The position numbers and the translations under genes are program-made. A stretch of DNA of 64,000 bases from Euzebyella saccharophila (lineage in GTDB: Bacteria > Bacteroidota > Bacteroidia > Flavobacteriales > Flavobacteriaceae), in the NCBI RefSeq assembly GCF_014855495.1, contig NZ_JACYFJ010000001.1, positions 186,001-250,000 on the forward strand, in the 5' to 3' direction. Shown piece by piece: positions 18,233 through 27,259 of this stretch (its first letter is position 1; each line of letters starts with the position of its first letter). The notes under the pieces were generated by a model that was not told the DNA's origin, did no database searches, and saw only the letters and a program-made list of their open reading frames with translations.

Positions 18233-19665
18233 CAAACAAAGGGTGCCAATTTAGATAAGACCATCACTGCCAAAAGGCCCGAAAAGCCCATAACCAACAA
18301 CAAGAGACTAAAATGCCTTATGGTCTCCTTTTCTTCCATCCCGCTCATTTTTGTAATGATCCAAAAGGCGCTATCGTTCATCCATGCAAAGACCTTGGAA
18401 CCGCAACCAATGGCCAGTGCAATGTATACGGGGTGAAACGCCAAATCTGCCTGTGCCATACCCCCTATTACCCCAATGGCGGTAACCATGGCCACCGTAG
18501 CAGAACCTTGGGCCGTTCGTACCCCTGCGGAAATAAAAAATGCCAAGGGAAGAATGGCCATTTGATAGTTAGCAGCCATTTCACCTACGCGAATGCCTAT
18601 GCCAGTTTGCTGCAACATCTGACCAAAAGCGCCCCCGCAGGAAGTGATCAGAATGATCATTCCCGCACTGCTCAAAGCTTCAAAAATGAACTTTTTAAAG
18701 GTTTCCACATCTTTTAGCCGCACCCACAAGAGGTACATGACAATGAGGGTCGATATCATTAGTGCAATGTTGGCATCGCCCACCGCGGAAAAGAACCGGG
18801 CCAATTGCACCTGAAAATCCGAAGCGGTCTCACCTGCCGACTCCAAGGCCATTTGTGAAAAGGTATTCCCGGTTATTAATATAATGGGAAGGACAACAGG
18901 CAGTAACGACCACCACATAGATGGAAGCTCTCCTACCTCTTTCTCAGAAAACTGCTTTAAATCGTTAATGGAAATATCAGGAGTATCGCGCATGGGTAGA
19001 TCCCATTTTTTGTTGGCCCATAGCGCATAAAAATAACCGCTTATGATGGTGACCAGCCCCACAACCAATCCGCCAATGATCATGGCCCCTAAATCAATTC
19101 CCATTTCTTCGGCTACGAAAAGAGGTCCCGGTGTAGGCGGGATCAAGGAATGCGCCATAACCCCTCCGGCGATAATGGTCATTAGATATAACGAAAACTG
19201 TTTGGGATTACGCACCCCAATGGATTTTACAAGGGGGATCATCAAATAGAAAACAGTATCAAAAAAAACGGGAATGGCCAGAGTAAAGCTGCCTGTTAAT
19301 AAGGCTATGGAGGTTCTTTTTTTTCCAAAAAGCGACAATAACCCCCTTATAATCCGTTCCGCGCCCCCGCTTCTCATCAAGGCCGTACCAATAATGGATG
19401 CTAGGGCAATAAGAATACCTATTTTACCACTCGTATTACCAAAAGCCGAAGCCAAGCGTTTTCCCAAACTCATATTTACCAAGGAATGTGCTTGGTTTTC
19501 TCCCATTCCTTGACTTTCCGCGAAAAGGGCAATCTGCTCCGGAGAGGTAAGAAGAGCCGTTATCAAGGCAGCTAACAATAAGGAAATGGCCGCATGCAGC
19601 TTGAGCCTAATAATGCAAAAGAGTACAGTGGCAGTTCCTATTAAAATTATGAGCAGGGGATCCAT
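18232..19665 (-). CDS. GntP family sugar-acid permease
   Basis: A 477-residue inner-membrane protein with about 12 hydrophobic segments and the GntP-family features ([39 protein letters not shown]). The family imports gluconate, 2-keto-gluconate and related sugar acids by proton symport. Here it lies seven bases after GH105 and directly before garD and kdgD, so galactarate (or glucarate) is the likely cargo; that is inference from context. The N-terminus begins directly in a hydrophobic segment and the C-terminus ends in KLAPFV. Confidence 0.88.
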   Translation of the reverse strand: MDPLLIILIGTATVLFCIIRLKLHAAISLLLAALITALLTSPEQIALFAESQGMGENQAHSLVNMSLGKRLASAFGNTSGKIGILIALASIIGTALMRSGGAERIIRGLLSLFGKKRTSIALLTGSFTLAIPVFFDTVFYLMIPLVKSIGVRNPKQFSLYLMTIIAGGVMAHSLIPPTPGPLFVAEEMGIDLGAMIIGGLVVGLVTIISGYFYALWANKKWDLPMRDTPDISINDLKQFSEKEVGELPSMWWSLLPVVLPIILITGNTFSQMALESAGETASDFQVQLARFFSAVGDANIALMISTLIVMYLLWVRLKDVETFKKFIFEALSSAGMIILITSCGGAFGQMLQQTGIGIRVGEMAANYQMAILPLAFFISAGVRTAQGSATVAMVTAIGVIGGMAQADLAFHPVYIALAIGCGSKVFAWMNDSAFWIITKMSGMEEKETIRHFSLLLLVMGFSGLLAVMVLSKLAPFV

Positions 19666-19672
19666 GGTACAG

Positions 19673-20911
19673 CTATTTTCCCATTTCCAAGGAAGCCATC
19701 ATAAAAGGACCTGTACCTTTTGGGTCGTTGGAGCGTATAATTTCGTTGACATAATAGTCAAATGAACCGTCGCGGTAGGGGTCGCCGCCCAAACCGGCCA
19801 CGCCACAGCACTTGTTAAGGTTGACTACACCGTTATCCTCCACGCTTATAAATTCGGTTAAAATACCTTCGTAGCCTTTTTTGGCGTTCTCCATAAATGT
19901 TTCGGGAAGATACCCTTTGTTTACCCCTTTGGCCAAGGTATAGGTGAACATGCAAGTACCTGTGGCTTCTAAATAATTGCCTTCCCTTTCCGGTAAATCC
20001 AGCACCTGGTACCAAGTTCCGGTAGCATCTTGATATTTAACAATAGCCTCGGCATACCTGTTTAAATAGCCTTTAATCTTTTCCCTTCCGGGATGGTCTT
20101 CCGGCAAAAGCTCTATGATATCTACCAAGGCCATACCGTACCAACCCATTCCGCGGGACCAAAAGTGTTGGGACAGTCCGGTTTCATTATTGGCCCAACG
20201 CTGCTCCTTACTCTCGTCCCAACCATGGTAATAGAGTCCGGTTTCCGGGTCGCGATTGTACTTTTCTATCAGATCAAATTGTAATACGATTTTATCCAGT
20301 GTTTTTTTGGCGTCTTCCCCTTCCATAAATTGCGTGGCATATTTTGCATGAAAAGGTTCTGCCATATAAACTCCATCCAACCACATTTGGTAGGGATATC
20401 TTTTTTTGTGCCAGTAGCCACCTTCGGAAACAGTAGGTTGGTCCACCAATTGTTGGTGCAGGGTATCCATGGCCATTTTAAACCTAGGTTCTTCTTTTTT
20501 TTGGTTGAGGTAAAACAATACATCCCCGGATTTGATCATATCCAGATTATAGTTGCTTATTTTATAGGTTTCTATGCTACCATCCTGGTTCACCATTCTA
20601 TCGGCATATTCATAAATATAATTGGCCAATTTTTCATGTGGGGTCTTTTCTTGGATCCTGCCCATGGCCTGCAGTACCAGACCATTGGTATAGCTCCACC
20701 CTGGTTTGGTCCTAAAGTCCAAGAGTGTAGGGTCTGGAAACCGATGGATTTCCGAAAGCGCCATACGTTCGGACCATTTGAGGTCTTCGGGCACCACTTT
20801 TTCCACCTCAGTTTCTGCGGTGGCCTCTTGTTTCTTTTTGTCTGATTTGCAATTGTAAAAAGTAATCATTAGCAATAGGAAGCCAACAATAGTTTTGATA
20901 TTCATTTTCAT
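19673..20911 (-). CDS. GH105 unsaturated rhamnogalacturonyl/galacturonyl hydrolase, lipoprotein
   Basis: A 412-residue predicted lipoprotein (lipobox TFYNC, Cys about 21). The fold is an (alpha/alpha)6 barrel with GH105 blocks: WSYTNGLVLQAM, YPYQMWLDGVYMAEP (probable catalytic Asp), HFWSRGMGWYGMAL and the late CCGVAGLGG. GH105 hydrates and releases the 4,5-unsaturated uronic acid left by a polysaccharide lyase. It follows the DUF4861 gene by 35 bases. Because no lyase is encoded in the window, its substrate must be made by an enzyme from elsewhere. It is one of three GH105 genes here. Confidence 0.9.
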   Translation of the reverse strand: MKMNIKTIVGFLLLMITFYNCKSDKKKQEATAETEVEKVVPEDLKWSERMALSEIHRFPDPTLLDFRTKPGWSYTNGLVLQAMGRIQEKTPHEKLANYIYEYADRMVNQDGSIETYKISNYNLDMIKSGDVLFYLNQKKEEPRFKMAMDTLHQQLVDQPTVSEGGYWHKKRYPYQMWLDGVYMAEPFHAKYATQFMEGEDAKKTLDKIVLQFDLIEKYNRDPETGLYYHGWDESKEQRWANNETGLSQHFWSRGMGWYGMALVDIIELLPEDHPGREKIKGYLNRYAEAIVKYQDATGTWYQVLDLPEREGNYLEATGTCMFTYTLAKGVNKGYLPETFMENAKKGYEGILTEFISVEDNGVVNLNKCCGVAGLGGDPYRDGSFDYYVNEIIRSNDPKGTGPFMMASLEMGK

Positions 20912-20946
20912 TTTGGGTAGAAGTTATCAGTTGAGTTATAATAATT

Positions 20947-21951
20947 TTACAGTTGATTTAGCGTCTCATCTATATAGGCCAAAAACCCATCCTTGGTGGA
21001 AATACCCTCCTTTTCCTTTTCCCAGGCCGCGGCAAAATGGTAGGTAATGGTATTGGCGGTTGGTTTAAATACAATAATATGGTCATGATCCGCCTCCGTA
21101 ACTTTTTCTACATCATCCTTTTTGTAAAAGATGACCATACCCAATTGATCGGGAACCAAGGTCTGTTCCCCATAGGTAGCTATATAGGCCCATTCCCCAT
21201 TATCACTGTCTTTTTGAAGTAATTCTACATCCTCAAATTTTACGATACCGGTACAGAGCCCGTTTACGGCCTTGGAGGGGTTTAAGGTAACTTTGGTAAT
21301 CCTAGAATCCGGTTCAATGAAAATATCAGTCTTTAAATCGATGGTTTCTTCATTGGCTGTCCACCCATTATAGTTTAAGGTGACCCCCGAACCTTTTTCC
21401 GAATTGGAAACCGCAACGTCACGCGATTTTACATCCTTAAAATGAGCTACCGATGATACACCGTCAAACCGACCATAAGACCCGATACCGAGAGAGCTTC
21501 CGGCTTTTAAAATATCCATGCCCCAAGGAGAATCCTCATGATAGGAATCGTAATTGTCCCTTCCCACTTTGGAAAGCACCATGGTATCTACTTTTTTTCC
21601 AAAAATATCTATGGCATTCCTCCAATCGAAATAAAGGCGGTATCCTACCTTGTTACTTTCCCATCCGGGACCCTCATATCTCACATAATACGAGTGATCG
21701 GTTAAACTGTCCGGGGCTTTTAAATATTCTAAATTCTTAAAAGTAAGATTCTCCCCAACATATTTGGTTCCTTCCCATTCTCCACCTTCTTTTACTGAAA
21801 TTTCTGCATACGTCTTTCTCTCACTTTTGGTACTTACCAGTTCATTTGACTCCTTTGCTGAGTCTGCCGATTTTTTGGATGGCGACTCTTTACAGGATAA
21901 CAAAAATATAACGGCCAAAAGACCGCCTAAAATGGGTTGATTAACTTTCAT
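20947..21951 (-). CDS. DUF4861 family lipoprotein, function unknown
   Basis: A 334-residue protein with a lipobox (LLSC, Cys about 20) and the DUF4861 pattern: SYYVRYEGPGWES, YRLYFDWRNAIDIFGK, YHEDSPWGMDILKAG and the end YHFAAAWEKE. Beta-rich, with conserved aromatic and acidic residues and a probable extracytoplasmic location. The family often sits beside GH105 and pectinases in Bacteroidetes, so a glycan-binding or sugar-cleaving role is suspected, but I know of no established reaction. It is the first gene after the terminator that follows susD, and heads the catabolic run. Confidence 0.72.
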   Translation of the reverse strand: MKVNQPILGGLLAVIFLLSCKESPSKKSADSAKESNELVSTKSERKTYAEISVKEGGEWEGTKYVGENLTFKNLEYLKAPDSLTDHSYYVRYEGPGWESNKVGYRLYFDWRNAIDIFGKKVDTMVLSKVGRDNYDSYHEDSPWGMDILKAGSSLGIGSYGRFDGVSSVAHFKDVKSRDVAVSNSEKGSGVTLNYNGWTANEETIDLKTDIFIEPDSRITKVTLNPSKAVNGLCTGIVKFEDVELLQKDSDNGEWAYIATYGEQTLVPDQLGMVIFYKKDDVEKVTEADHDHIIVFKPTANTITYHFAAAWEKEKEGISTKDGFLAYIDETLNQL

Positions 21952-22013
21952 ATAGTAGAATGTTTATTTGAATTTGTAAGATACCATTAATTTGAATTAC
22001 AATTGTTTACTCT

Positions 22014-22053
22014 TAAAAAAAGGAGTTTGGCAAAATTGCTTTTGCCAAACCCC
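22014..22053 (-). terminator. Rho-independent terminator after susD
   Basis: On the minus strand, a perfect 11-base stem GTTTGGCAAAA (22040-22050 against 22025-22035) with a 4-base loop is followed by a run of seven T. It is 58 bases after the susD stop and ends the SusCD transcript, or limits read-through into the DUF4861 run. Confidence 0.85.
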
Positions 22054-22107
22054 ACCAAACTAAACTAACTCAAGAATAAACATTGAATTTTATATACGGT
22101 CTCCTTT

Positions 22108-23763
22108 TTAATTGTATGCCGGATTTTGAGGAAAATCGTTGTTTTGATTAAGGTCTAATGCTTGCTGCGGAATAGGCCTTAGTATCTTTTGCGCTCCTAC
22201 ACCGTTGAAATCCGATTCAGTTATTTGAGCATTGTATAGAGAAGCCCTTTCTACCAGTTTACCGGTTCGTTTTAAGTCAAACCATCTATGATACTCACCG
22301 AAAAGCTCCCTACCTCTTTCATCTAGAATGTAATCGATATCGAACTCACTTAACTCCGCATCTACAACACCGGCGCGCTGTCTTACCACATTAAGTCTTT
22401 GTAGACCGGTAGCGGGGTCCCCTGCCTGCAAATAAGCCTCTGCCGCCATTAAGTAGGTTTCTCCGAGTCTACCTAAAATAATATCCCTTGTACTAGACCT
22501 GCCACCAAATGCCACACCCTCTGCTGGGTCATCAAATTTCTTAACACAAATAACCTCATAATCCAAGGATACTTGGTCTGTCCACTCAGAAGAGTATTCT
22601 CCCCACCTATGATATTTAAATGCGGGAGCCAAAGCGGTAGTGTTCACATAGTCTAAGCTGTCTGTCTCCGTAAACCATTGCGGTTCATAAAATTCGATTA
22701 CCGAAAGTCCATCATGCTCCGCTTTTGGTACGCGATAAAAAGTAAAATAGGAAGGACCCGTGTAATCATCCGTATCAATATAGAACACCTCTGTCATAAA
22801 GGTTGCATCCCAACGGGCATCATCTTCAGTAAAGAGACCAAGTGCAAAATTGGTAGGGCATGCAGAGTAATCTCTTGAGGGCGCCTGGCCCAAAACCTCC
22901 GACCCGCCAAGATATGATCCAAAATAAGCATATTGACGGCTTCCTAGTCCGTCTGGGTCAGCATTGATAGAGCTAGCATCGAACTGCACAGAAAAAATGA
23001 CCTCTTCATTCATATCATTGCCCGGCGTAAACACATCTTCAAAAGGTAAATTTAGACCCTGACCTGCCAACACTTCATCTGCTAAAGTAGCGGCCATGTT
23101 AAAATCCTCATTGGAACCAAAATCCTCATAAGCCCTGGTTAAATATACCTTTGCCAGTAAATTTCTTGCGGCGCGCTTATTAACTTTGCCATTGAATGAT
23201 CCACTTGAGGCACCTGCAATGGCATCTTCCAAATCTGAAATAATCTGCTGATAAACTTCCTCAGCAGAATTACGGTCAAATTCCAACACAGGAGTATCAT
23301 AATAATCAGTTATGGCAACACCCCCATAGGTTTGCACCAATAAGAAATATGATAATGCCCTCATGAATTTTACCTCTGCCAAAAGCACTGGAAGGTTGGC
23401 AGTCTGTTCCGTAATTTCAGAATAATATAATGCCCTGTTAGCTAATTGAATGGCCTCATAGCATTCATTGTATAAATGGTCAACATCACTAGAGGTTGAA
23501 TTTAAATCTGTATATTCCGTTAAACCTAACGGACCCCTTCCCCTTCCTTTGGAGTATAAGTCTGTACCACCAATAAAAGGCCAAGGAGTATCTCCATAAA
23601 TATTCCTTAGCTGTGAATAGTTGGCATTTACTAGAGAATTAAAACCTTCTGGTGTCACGTAAAAAGTTTCCGCAGATTCACTTGATAAGTTTTCTTCTTC
23701 GATATAGTCGCTACAGGAGGTTAAAGCAGCGAATAGAAATCCTATGAAATATTTTCTTTTCAT
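22108..23763 (-). CDS. susD: SusD/RagB family outer-membrane glycan-binding lipoprotein
   Basis: A 551-residue lipoprotein (lipobox ALTSC, Cys about 17). It forms the lid on the SusC channel and binds oligosaccharides. The N-terminal FVTPEGFNSLVNANYSQLR helix region, the TPR-like helices, and the conserved C-terminal DYILDERGRELFGE and RWFDLKRTG motifs are typical. It begins four bases after the susC stop. Ligand specificity cannot be read from sequence; the neighbouring enzymes indicate homogalacturonan or rhamnogalacturonan fragments. Confidence 0.95.
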   Translation of the reverse strand: MKRKYFIGFLFAALTSCSDYIEEENLSSESAETFYVTPEGFNSLVNANYSQLRNIYGDTPWPFIGGTDLYSKGRGRGPLGLTEYTDLNSTSSDVDHLYNECYEAIQLANRALYYSEITEQTANLPVLLAEVKFMRALSYFLLVQTYGGVAITDYYDTPVLEFDRNSAEEVYQQIISDLEDAIAGASSGSFNGKVNKRAARNLLAKVYLTRAYEDFGSNEDFNMAATLADEVLAGQGLNLPFEDVFTPGNDMNEEVIFSVQFDASSINADPDGLGSRQYAYFGSYLGGSEVLGQAPSRDYSACPTNFALGLFTEDDARWDATFMTEVFYIDTDDYTGPSYFTFYRVPKAEHDGLSVIEFYEPQWFTETDSLDYVNTTALAPAFKYHRWGEYSSEWTDQVSLDYEVICVKKFDDPAEGVAFGGRSSTRDIILGRLGETYLMAAEAYLQAGDPATGLQRLNVVRQRAGVVDAELSEFDIDYILDERGRELFGEYHRWFDLKRTGKLVERASLYNAQITESDFNGVGAQKILRPIPQQALDLNQNNDFPQNPAYN

Positions 23764-23767
23764 TTTT

Positions 23768-26700
23768 TTAAAGTTTTAAGCTTAAACCTAATTGATAAGT
23801 TATGGAACTTGGCCTAGCCAAATTCTGGTCGGCATCTGCCCATTCTGGGTCCCATCCTTCGAATTCACTCGCAGCAAATACAAAAGGATTGAGTACGTTG
23901 GCATAGATTCTAAAACCTTTGATGTTCAACTGATCCAACACCGATGGACTAAAGGAATATCCCAGTGCTATATTTTTCACCTTCACAAAGGAAGCATCCC
24001 TGTAGAATCCAAAATCTGTACCCCAAAACTGCCCTTGACCTCTAGGTCTTGGAATTTCATTGGAAACTTGAACCGGAAGACCGGCTCCGTTTTCAGGAAC
24101 ATAATAGCTATCCCAATCCAAATGGTTTCTTCCACGATCGTTGGGATCGCCAAAACTATCGTTCAAAAAGTCACTTCTCACCAATACGCCTTGCAAGGCA
24201 ATGGCGGAAACCGTCAAATCAAAATTACCAACTCTTAGATTGGAAGTAATTCCACCGATCCAATCCGGTTGATTACTCCCCAGTACAATTCTATCATCAT
24301 CTGGATCAAACATCCCATCTCCATTTATGTCTTTGGGCCTAGCCTCCCCTTCTTTCATACCATAAGAAGCGGCCTCTGCAGCCTCGCTAGCCTGCCAAAC
24401 GCCATCAAATACATAATTGTAATGGGCATTTAGGGCTTCACCAATGAAAAATCCATTACCTGGGTCATCCTGTTCACTTTGACCGTAGACAGATTCAAGG
24501 GAGTTGACATTTTTACTGAACGTAAAATTGGTTTCCCAGGAGACAGTTTCTGTCTGTATGTTCCTTGTCACCAAGGATACTTCTACCCCCTTATTGCTCA
24601 AAGAACCTACATTGTTGTTTACGCTAGGGATACCAGCTTCTATGGGCAAATCTTGCCTAACGATCAAATCTTCGGACAGTCTATCGTACACATCTACTGA
24701 CCCAAAAATTCTATTTCTTAAAAAACCAAAATCCAAACCAAAATTCAATTCACGTGTTCTTTCCCAAGACAATAACTTATTCGCCAGTTCATTGGAGATA
24801 AATCCGTTGACCGCATCGCCATTAAAATCGTAATACCTTTGAGTGTTAACTCCGTTTAAAGTGGAATAAGGGTCTACATTGTCATTACCAGTATAACCAA
24901 TACTAGCTCGTAATTTTAGGTTATTTATGATTTCACTATCCTTTAAAAAACCTTCTTCGGAAAGTTTCCAGGCCAAGGCCAGTGATGGGAAGTTTTGCCA
25001 TTTATTTCCTTCGGATAAAACTGAAGAACCATCCCATCTAATGGATGCCGTTAATAAATACTTATTCTTGAAACCGTAATTTAGCCTTCCCGCATATGAC
25101 ATCAAGGTGTTTTTTCTGTAACCTGATGATAAGTTAAAACTACTCTGCGCACCTGAACCCAAATTGTACCATAATGTTTCAAAAGGTTGGCCATTAGAAA
25201 AGGCATAAGATTCTTCCGTTCTATTGGAATAGAAACTTTGTAATCCTAAAAAACTCAATGTATGATCATCTTTAAAAGTATGGTTGATATTAAATTGATT
25301 GTCCCAAGTATAATTGAAGTTTTCCAACTTATCCAAACTTGCCGTATTGGTCCCGCCATTTGATTGGCCTACGTAGGACTCAGCAGCATAGGCTTGACCA
25401 TGTCTTCTACTAAGTTGCCCTGCGGAAAAGGTTGTTTTAAATGATAACCAATCAAGCGCATTGTATTCTACGAACATATTGGCAAGTGTTCTCCACCTTC
25501 TTATTTCTTGATTGGAATTAGCAATCTCCACTAATGGATTTAAAGTACTTGTCTTATTAAAGGCCCAATCACCATTAGGGTACACCAGTTTTCCAGGCTG
25601 AAAAAACAATTCACCTTCCAACTGGTTGCCATTTTCATCTATTGCCCAAGGAGATGTAAGTGGACTTAACCTAACAGCATCTCTTGCCGCTTGTTCACTA
25701 CCCAAATCGTTAATTTCATGGGAAAGGGTCAAATTAACCCCAGCAGAGAACTTATCATTAAATTTATGACTGATACCTCCCTTAAACGTGTACTTGTCCA
25801 GTTGTTCCTTAGGAAGCAATCCCTTGTCCTTTTGTAAACCTAGAGCTAGGTTGTACGCCATTCCATTTTCTGACCTACCGTTCACCGAAATGTAGTTGTT
25901 CTGCAACTCTCCATCTCTATAGACGGCATCTGCCCAATCAAAATTGTAACCGGCATTAGCCCTTTTAACAAGCTCTGGACTGTTATTACTAGCTAATGAA
26001 AAGTTATTCTCTGGGGTATCACCCAAGGGGTCATCTTGATTTAAATAAGCGGTTTGGTGATAGGCCCACCATTCTTGACCGTCCATAAAATCCGGAAACC
26101 GCGCCCTACGGACTATCCCATAAGAACTTTCAATGTTCACGGAAATCCCCCTTTTGGCAGTAGTTCCACTTTTAGTAGTAACAATTACCACACCGTTGGC
26201 CCCTCGAGAACCGTAAATTGCTGCCGAAGACGCATCCTTTAAGACATCTATCCTTTCAATATCCTGTGGATTTAGAAAATCAATGCTCCCGGTAGGAACA
26301 CCATCTACAACAAATAGAGGCTGTGTATCACCACTAAAGGAGTTGTTACCCCTAATATTTACATCAAAACCGTCACCAACCCTACCTGTATTGGTCGTAA
26401 TTACCACACCGGGCAAATTACCCTGTATACCTTCTAGTGGGTTGTTGACACTTCTTTGGGTTATATCTTCCGTTGAAATGCTGGTTACGGAGCCGGTAAG
26501 GTCCTCTTTTTTAACCGAACCATACCCTACTATAACTACTTCATCAAGGGATTCCGCATCCTCCTGAAGAGTAACAGTAATAGATGTCCTGCCATTTACC
26601 GGCACCTCTTGAGTTGCAAAACCCACATAACTAATAACCAAAACAGCATCGTTAACCGGTAACATTAAAGTAAAATTACCGTCAAAATCTGTTTGCGAGC

Positions 26701-26887
26701 CTGTAGTGGTTCCCTTAACCACTACACTGGCCCCGGGAAGCGGTTCATTTAAGGTTGCATCATACACCGTTCCTTTTACGGAGGTTCCCTGTTGCGCTCG
26801 GGCAACACCCATAGAAAAGATAAAACAAGCCATTAAAGCTAGCTTACCTCCAATGGAATACCCATTTTGTTTGATAAAAATTTTCAT
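23768..26887 (-). CDS. susC: SusC/RagA family TonB-dependent outer-membrane transporter
   Basis: A 1039-residue outer-membrane importer: signal peptide (to about 31), carboxypeptidase-like regulatory domain with GTVYDATLNEPLPGASV (about 36-120), a DEVVIVGYGS segment before the plug, plug domain with SRGANGVVIVTTKSG, then a long TonB-dependent beta-barrel ending in YQLGLSLKL. It imports oligosaccharides captured by SusD using TonB energy. It leads the operon; the LacI-like operator at 27001 is 114 bases upstream. Length is normal for the family. Confidence 0.96.
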   Translation of the reverse strand: MKIFIKQNGYSIGGKLALMACFIFSMGVARAQQGTSVKGTVYDATLNEPLPGASVVVKGTTTGSQTDFDGNFTLMLPVNDAVLVISYVGFATQEVPVNGRTSITVTLQEDAESLDEVVIVGYGSVKKEDLTGSVTSISTEDITQRSVNNPLEGIQGNLPGVVITTNTGRVGDGFDVNIRGNNSFSGDTQPLFVVDGVPTGSIDFLNPQDIERIDVLKDASSAAIYGSRGANGVVIVTTKSGTTAKRGISVNIESSYGIVRRARFPDFMDGQEWWAYHQTAYLNQDDPLGDTPENNFSLASNNSPELVKRANAGYNFDWADAVYRDGELQNNYISVNGRSENGMAYNLALGLQKDKGLLPKEQLDKYTFKGGISHKFNDKFSAGVNLTLSHEINDLGSEQAARDAVRLSPLTSPWAIDENGNQLEGELFFQPGKLVYPNGDWAFNKTSTLNPLVEIANSNQEIRRWRTLANMFVEYNALDWLSFKTTFSAGQLSRRHGQAYAAESYVGQSNGGTNTASLDKLENFNYTWDNQFNINHTFKDDHTLSFLGLQSFYSNRTEESYAFSNGQPFETLWYNLGSGAQSSFNLSSGYRKNTLMSYAGRLNYGFKNKYLLTASIRWDGSSVLSEGNKWQNFPSLALAWKLSEEGFLKDSEIINNLKLRASIGYTGNDNVDPYSTLNGVNTQRYYDFNGDAVNGFISNELANKLLSWERTRELNFGLDFGFLRNRIFGSVDVYDRLSEDLIVRQDLPIEAGIPSVNNNVGSLSNKGVEVSLVTRNIQTETVSWETNFTFSKNVNSLESVYGQSEQDDPGNGFFIGEALNAHYNYVFDGVWQASEAAEAASYGMKEGEARPKDINGDGMFDPDDDRIVLGSNQPDWIGGITSNLRVGNFDLTVSAIALQGVLVRSDFLNDSFGDPNDRGRNHLDWDSYYVPENGAGLPVQVSNEIPRPRGQGQFWGTDFGFYRDASFVKVKNIALGYSFSPSVLDQLNIKGFRIYANVLNPFVFAASEFEGWDPEWADADQNLARPSSITYQLGLSLKL

Positions 26888-27000
26888 TGTAACTGTAATT
26901 GTGTTTAGTTAGTTTACATAGCTAATTGACCAAAATATCTTTCGCATTAAGTAAAGTTTACCTTATCTTATTTTGAAAGAAGAAATCTCAATAATTTTAT

Positions 27001-27012
27001 GCAATCGATTAC
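27001..27012. promoter_or_regulatory. LacI-type operator (one mismatch) for susC
   Basis: GCAATCGATTAC differs by one base from the palindrome before GH28 and kduI. Directly upstream on the minus strand is TAATATTG, a near match to TAnnTTTG, so the site would cover the susC transcription start. Confidence 0.62.
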
Positions 27013-27183
27013 CCAATATTACTAAAAATTTTATTTCTAGTATCGTTTTTTTAAACTAATTTGATTTTTTAACAATTTAACCCTTAATATTTTATTTATT
27101 TACCAAATAAAGTCATCGAAATAACATATAACACAAATAATTTGATGGTGAGGCTTAAATATTTTGTAATTACTCCTTATATT

Positions 27184-27195
27184 GTAATCGATAAC
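27184..27195. promoter_or_regulatory. LacI-type operator (one mismatch) for lacI
   Basis: GTAATCGATAAC, one base from the perfect palindrome, 65 bases before the lacI ATG and 16 bases upstream of its -7 box. It would overlap the -33 region, consistent with autoregulation. Confidence 0.62.
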
Positions 27196-27211
27196 ACCTA
27201 GAACTTTACCC

Positions 27212-27219
27212 TATATTTG
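27212..27219 (+). promoter_or_regulatory. Candidate -7 promoter box for lacI
   Basis: TATATTTG matches TAnnTTTG exactly, 41 bases before the ATG. A good -33 TTTG is not visible at the expected spacing; the operator at 27184 occupies that place. Confidence 0.5.
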
Positions 27220-27259
27220 GCCCAGTCACAATTAATCCTAGTCTAACTGAAGAACACGG

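Larger units (their letters stand above)
26888..27259. promoter_or_regulatory. Divergent control region between susC and lacI
   Basis: 372 AT-rich bases without a gene. They contain two operator-like sites (27001-27012 and 27184-27195) and a -7 box for lacI (27212-27219). For susC, TAATATTG on the minus strand lies one base before the operator, matching the layout at kduI. The long susC leader (about 110 bases) has no hairpin I would call. Confidence 0.6.

Noticed and set aside
18313-18717. 134-codon plus-strand reading frame inside the GntP permease gene
   Set aside because: It is fully antisense to a conserved membrane protein, has no recognisable domain and no promoter.
22330-22341. GTAATCGATATC, similar to the LacI operator, in susD
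   Set aside because: It encodes part of the conserved SusD motif DYILDERG, has two mismatches that break the palindrome and lies far from any start.
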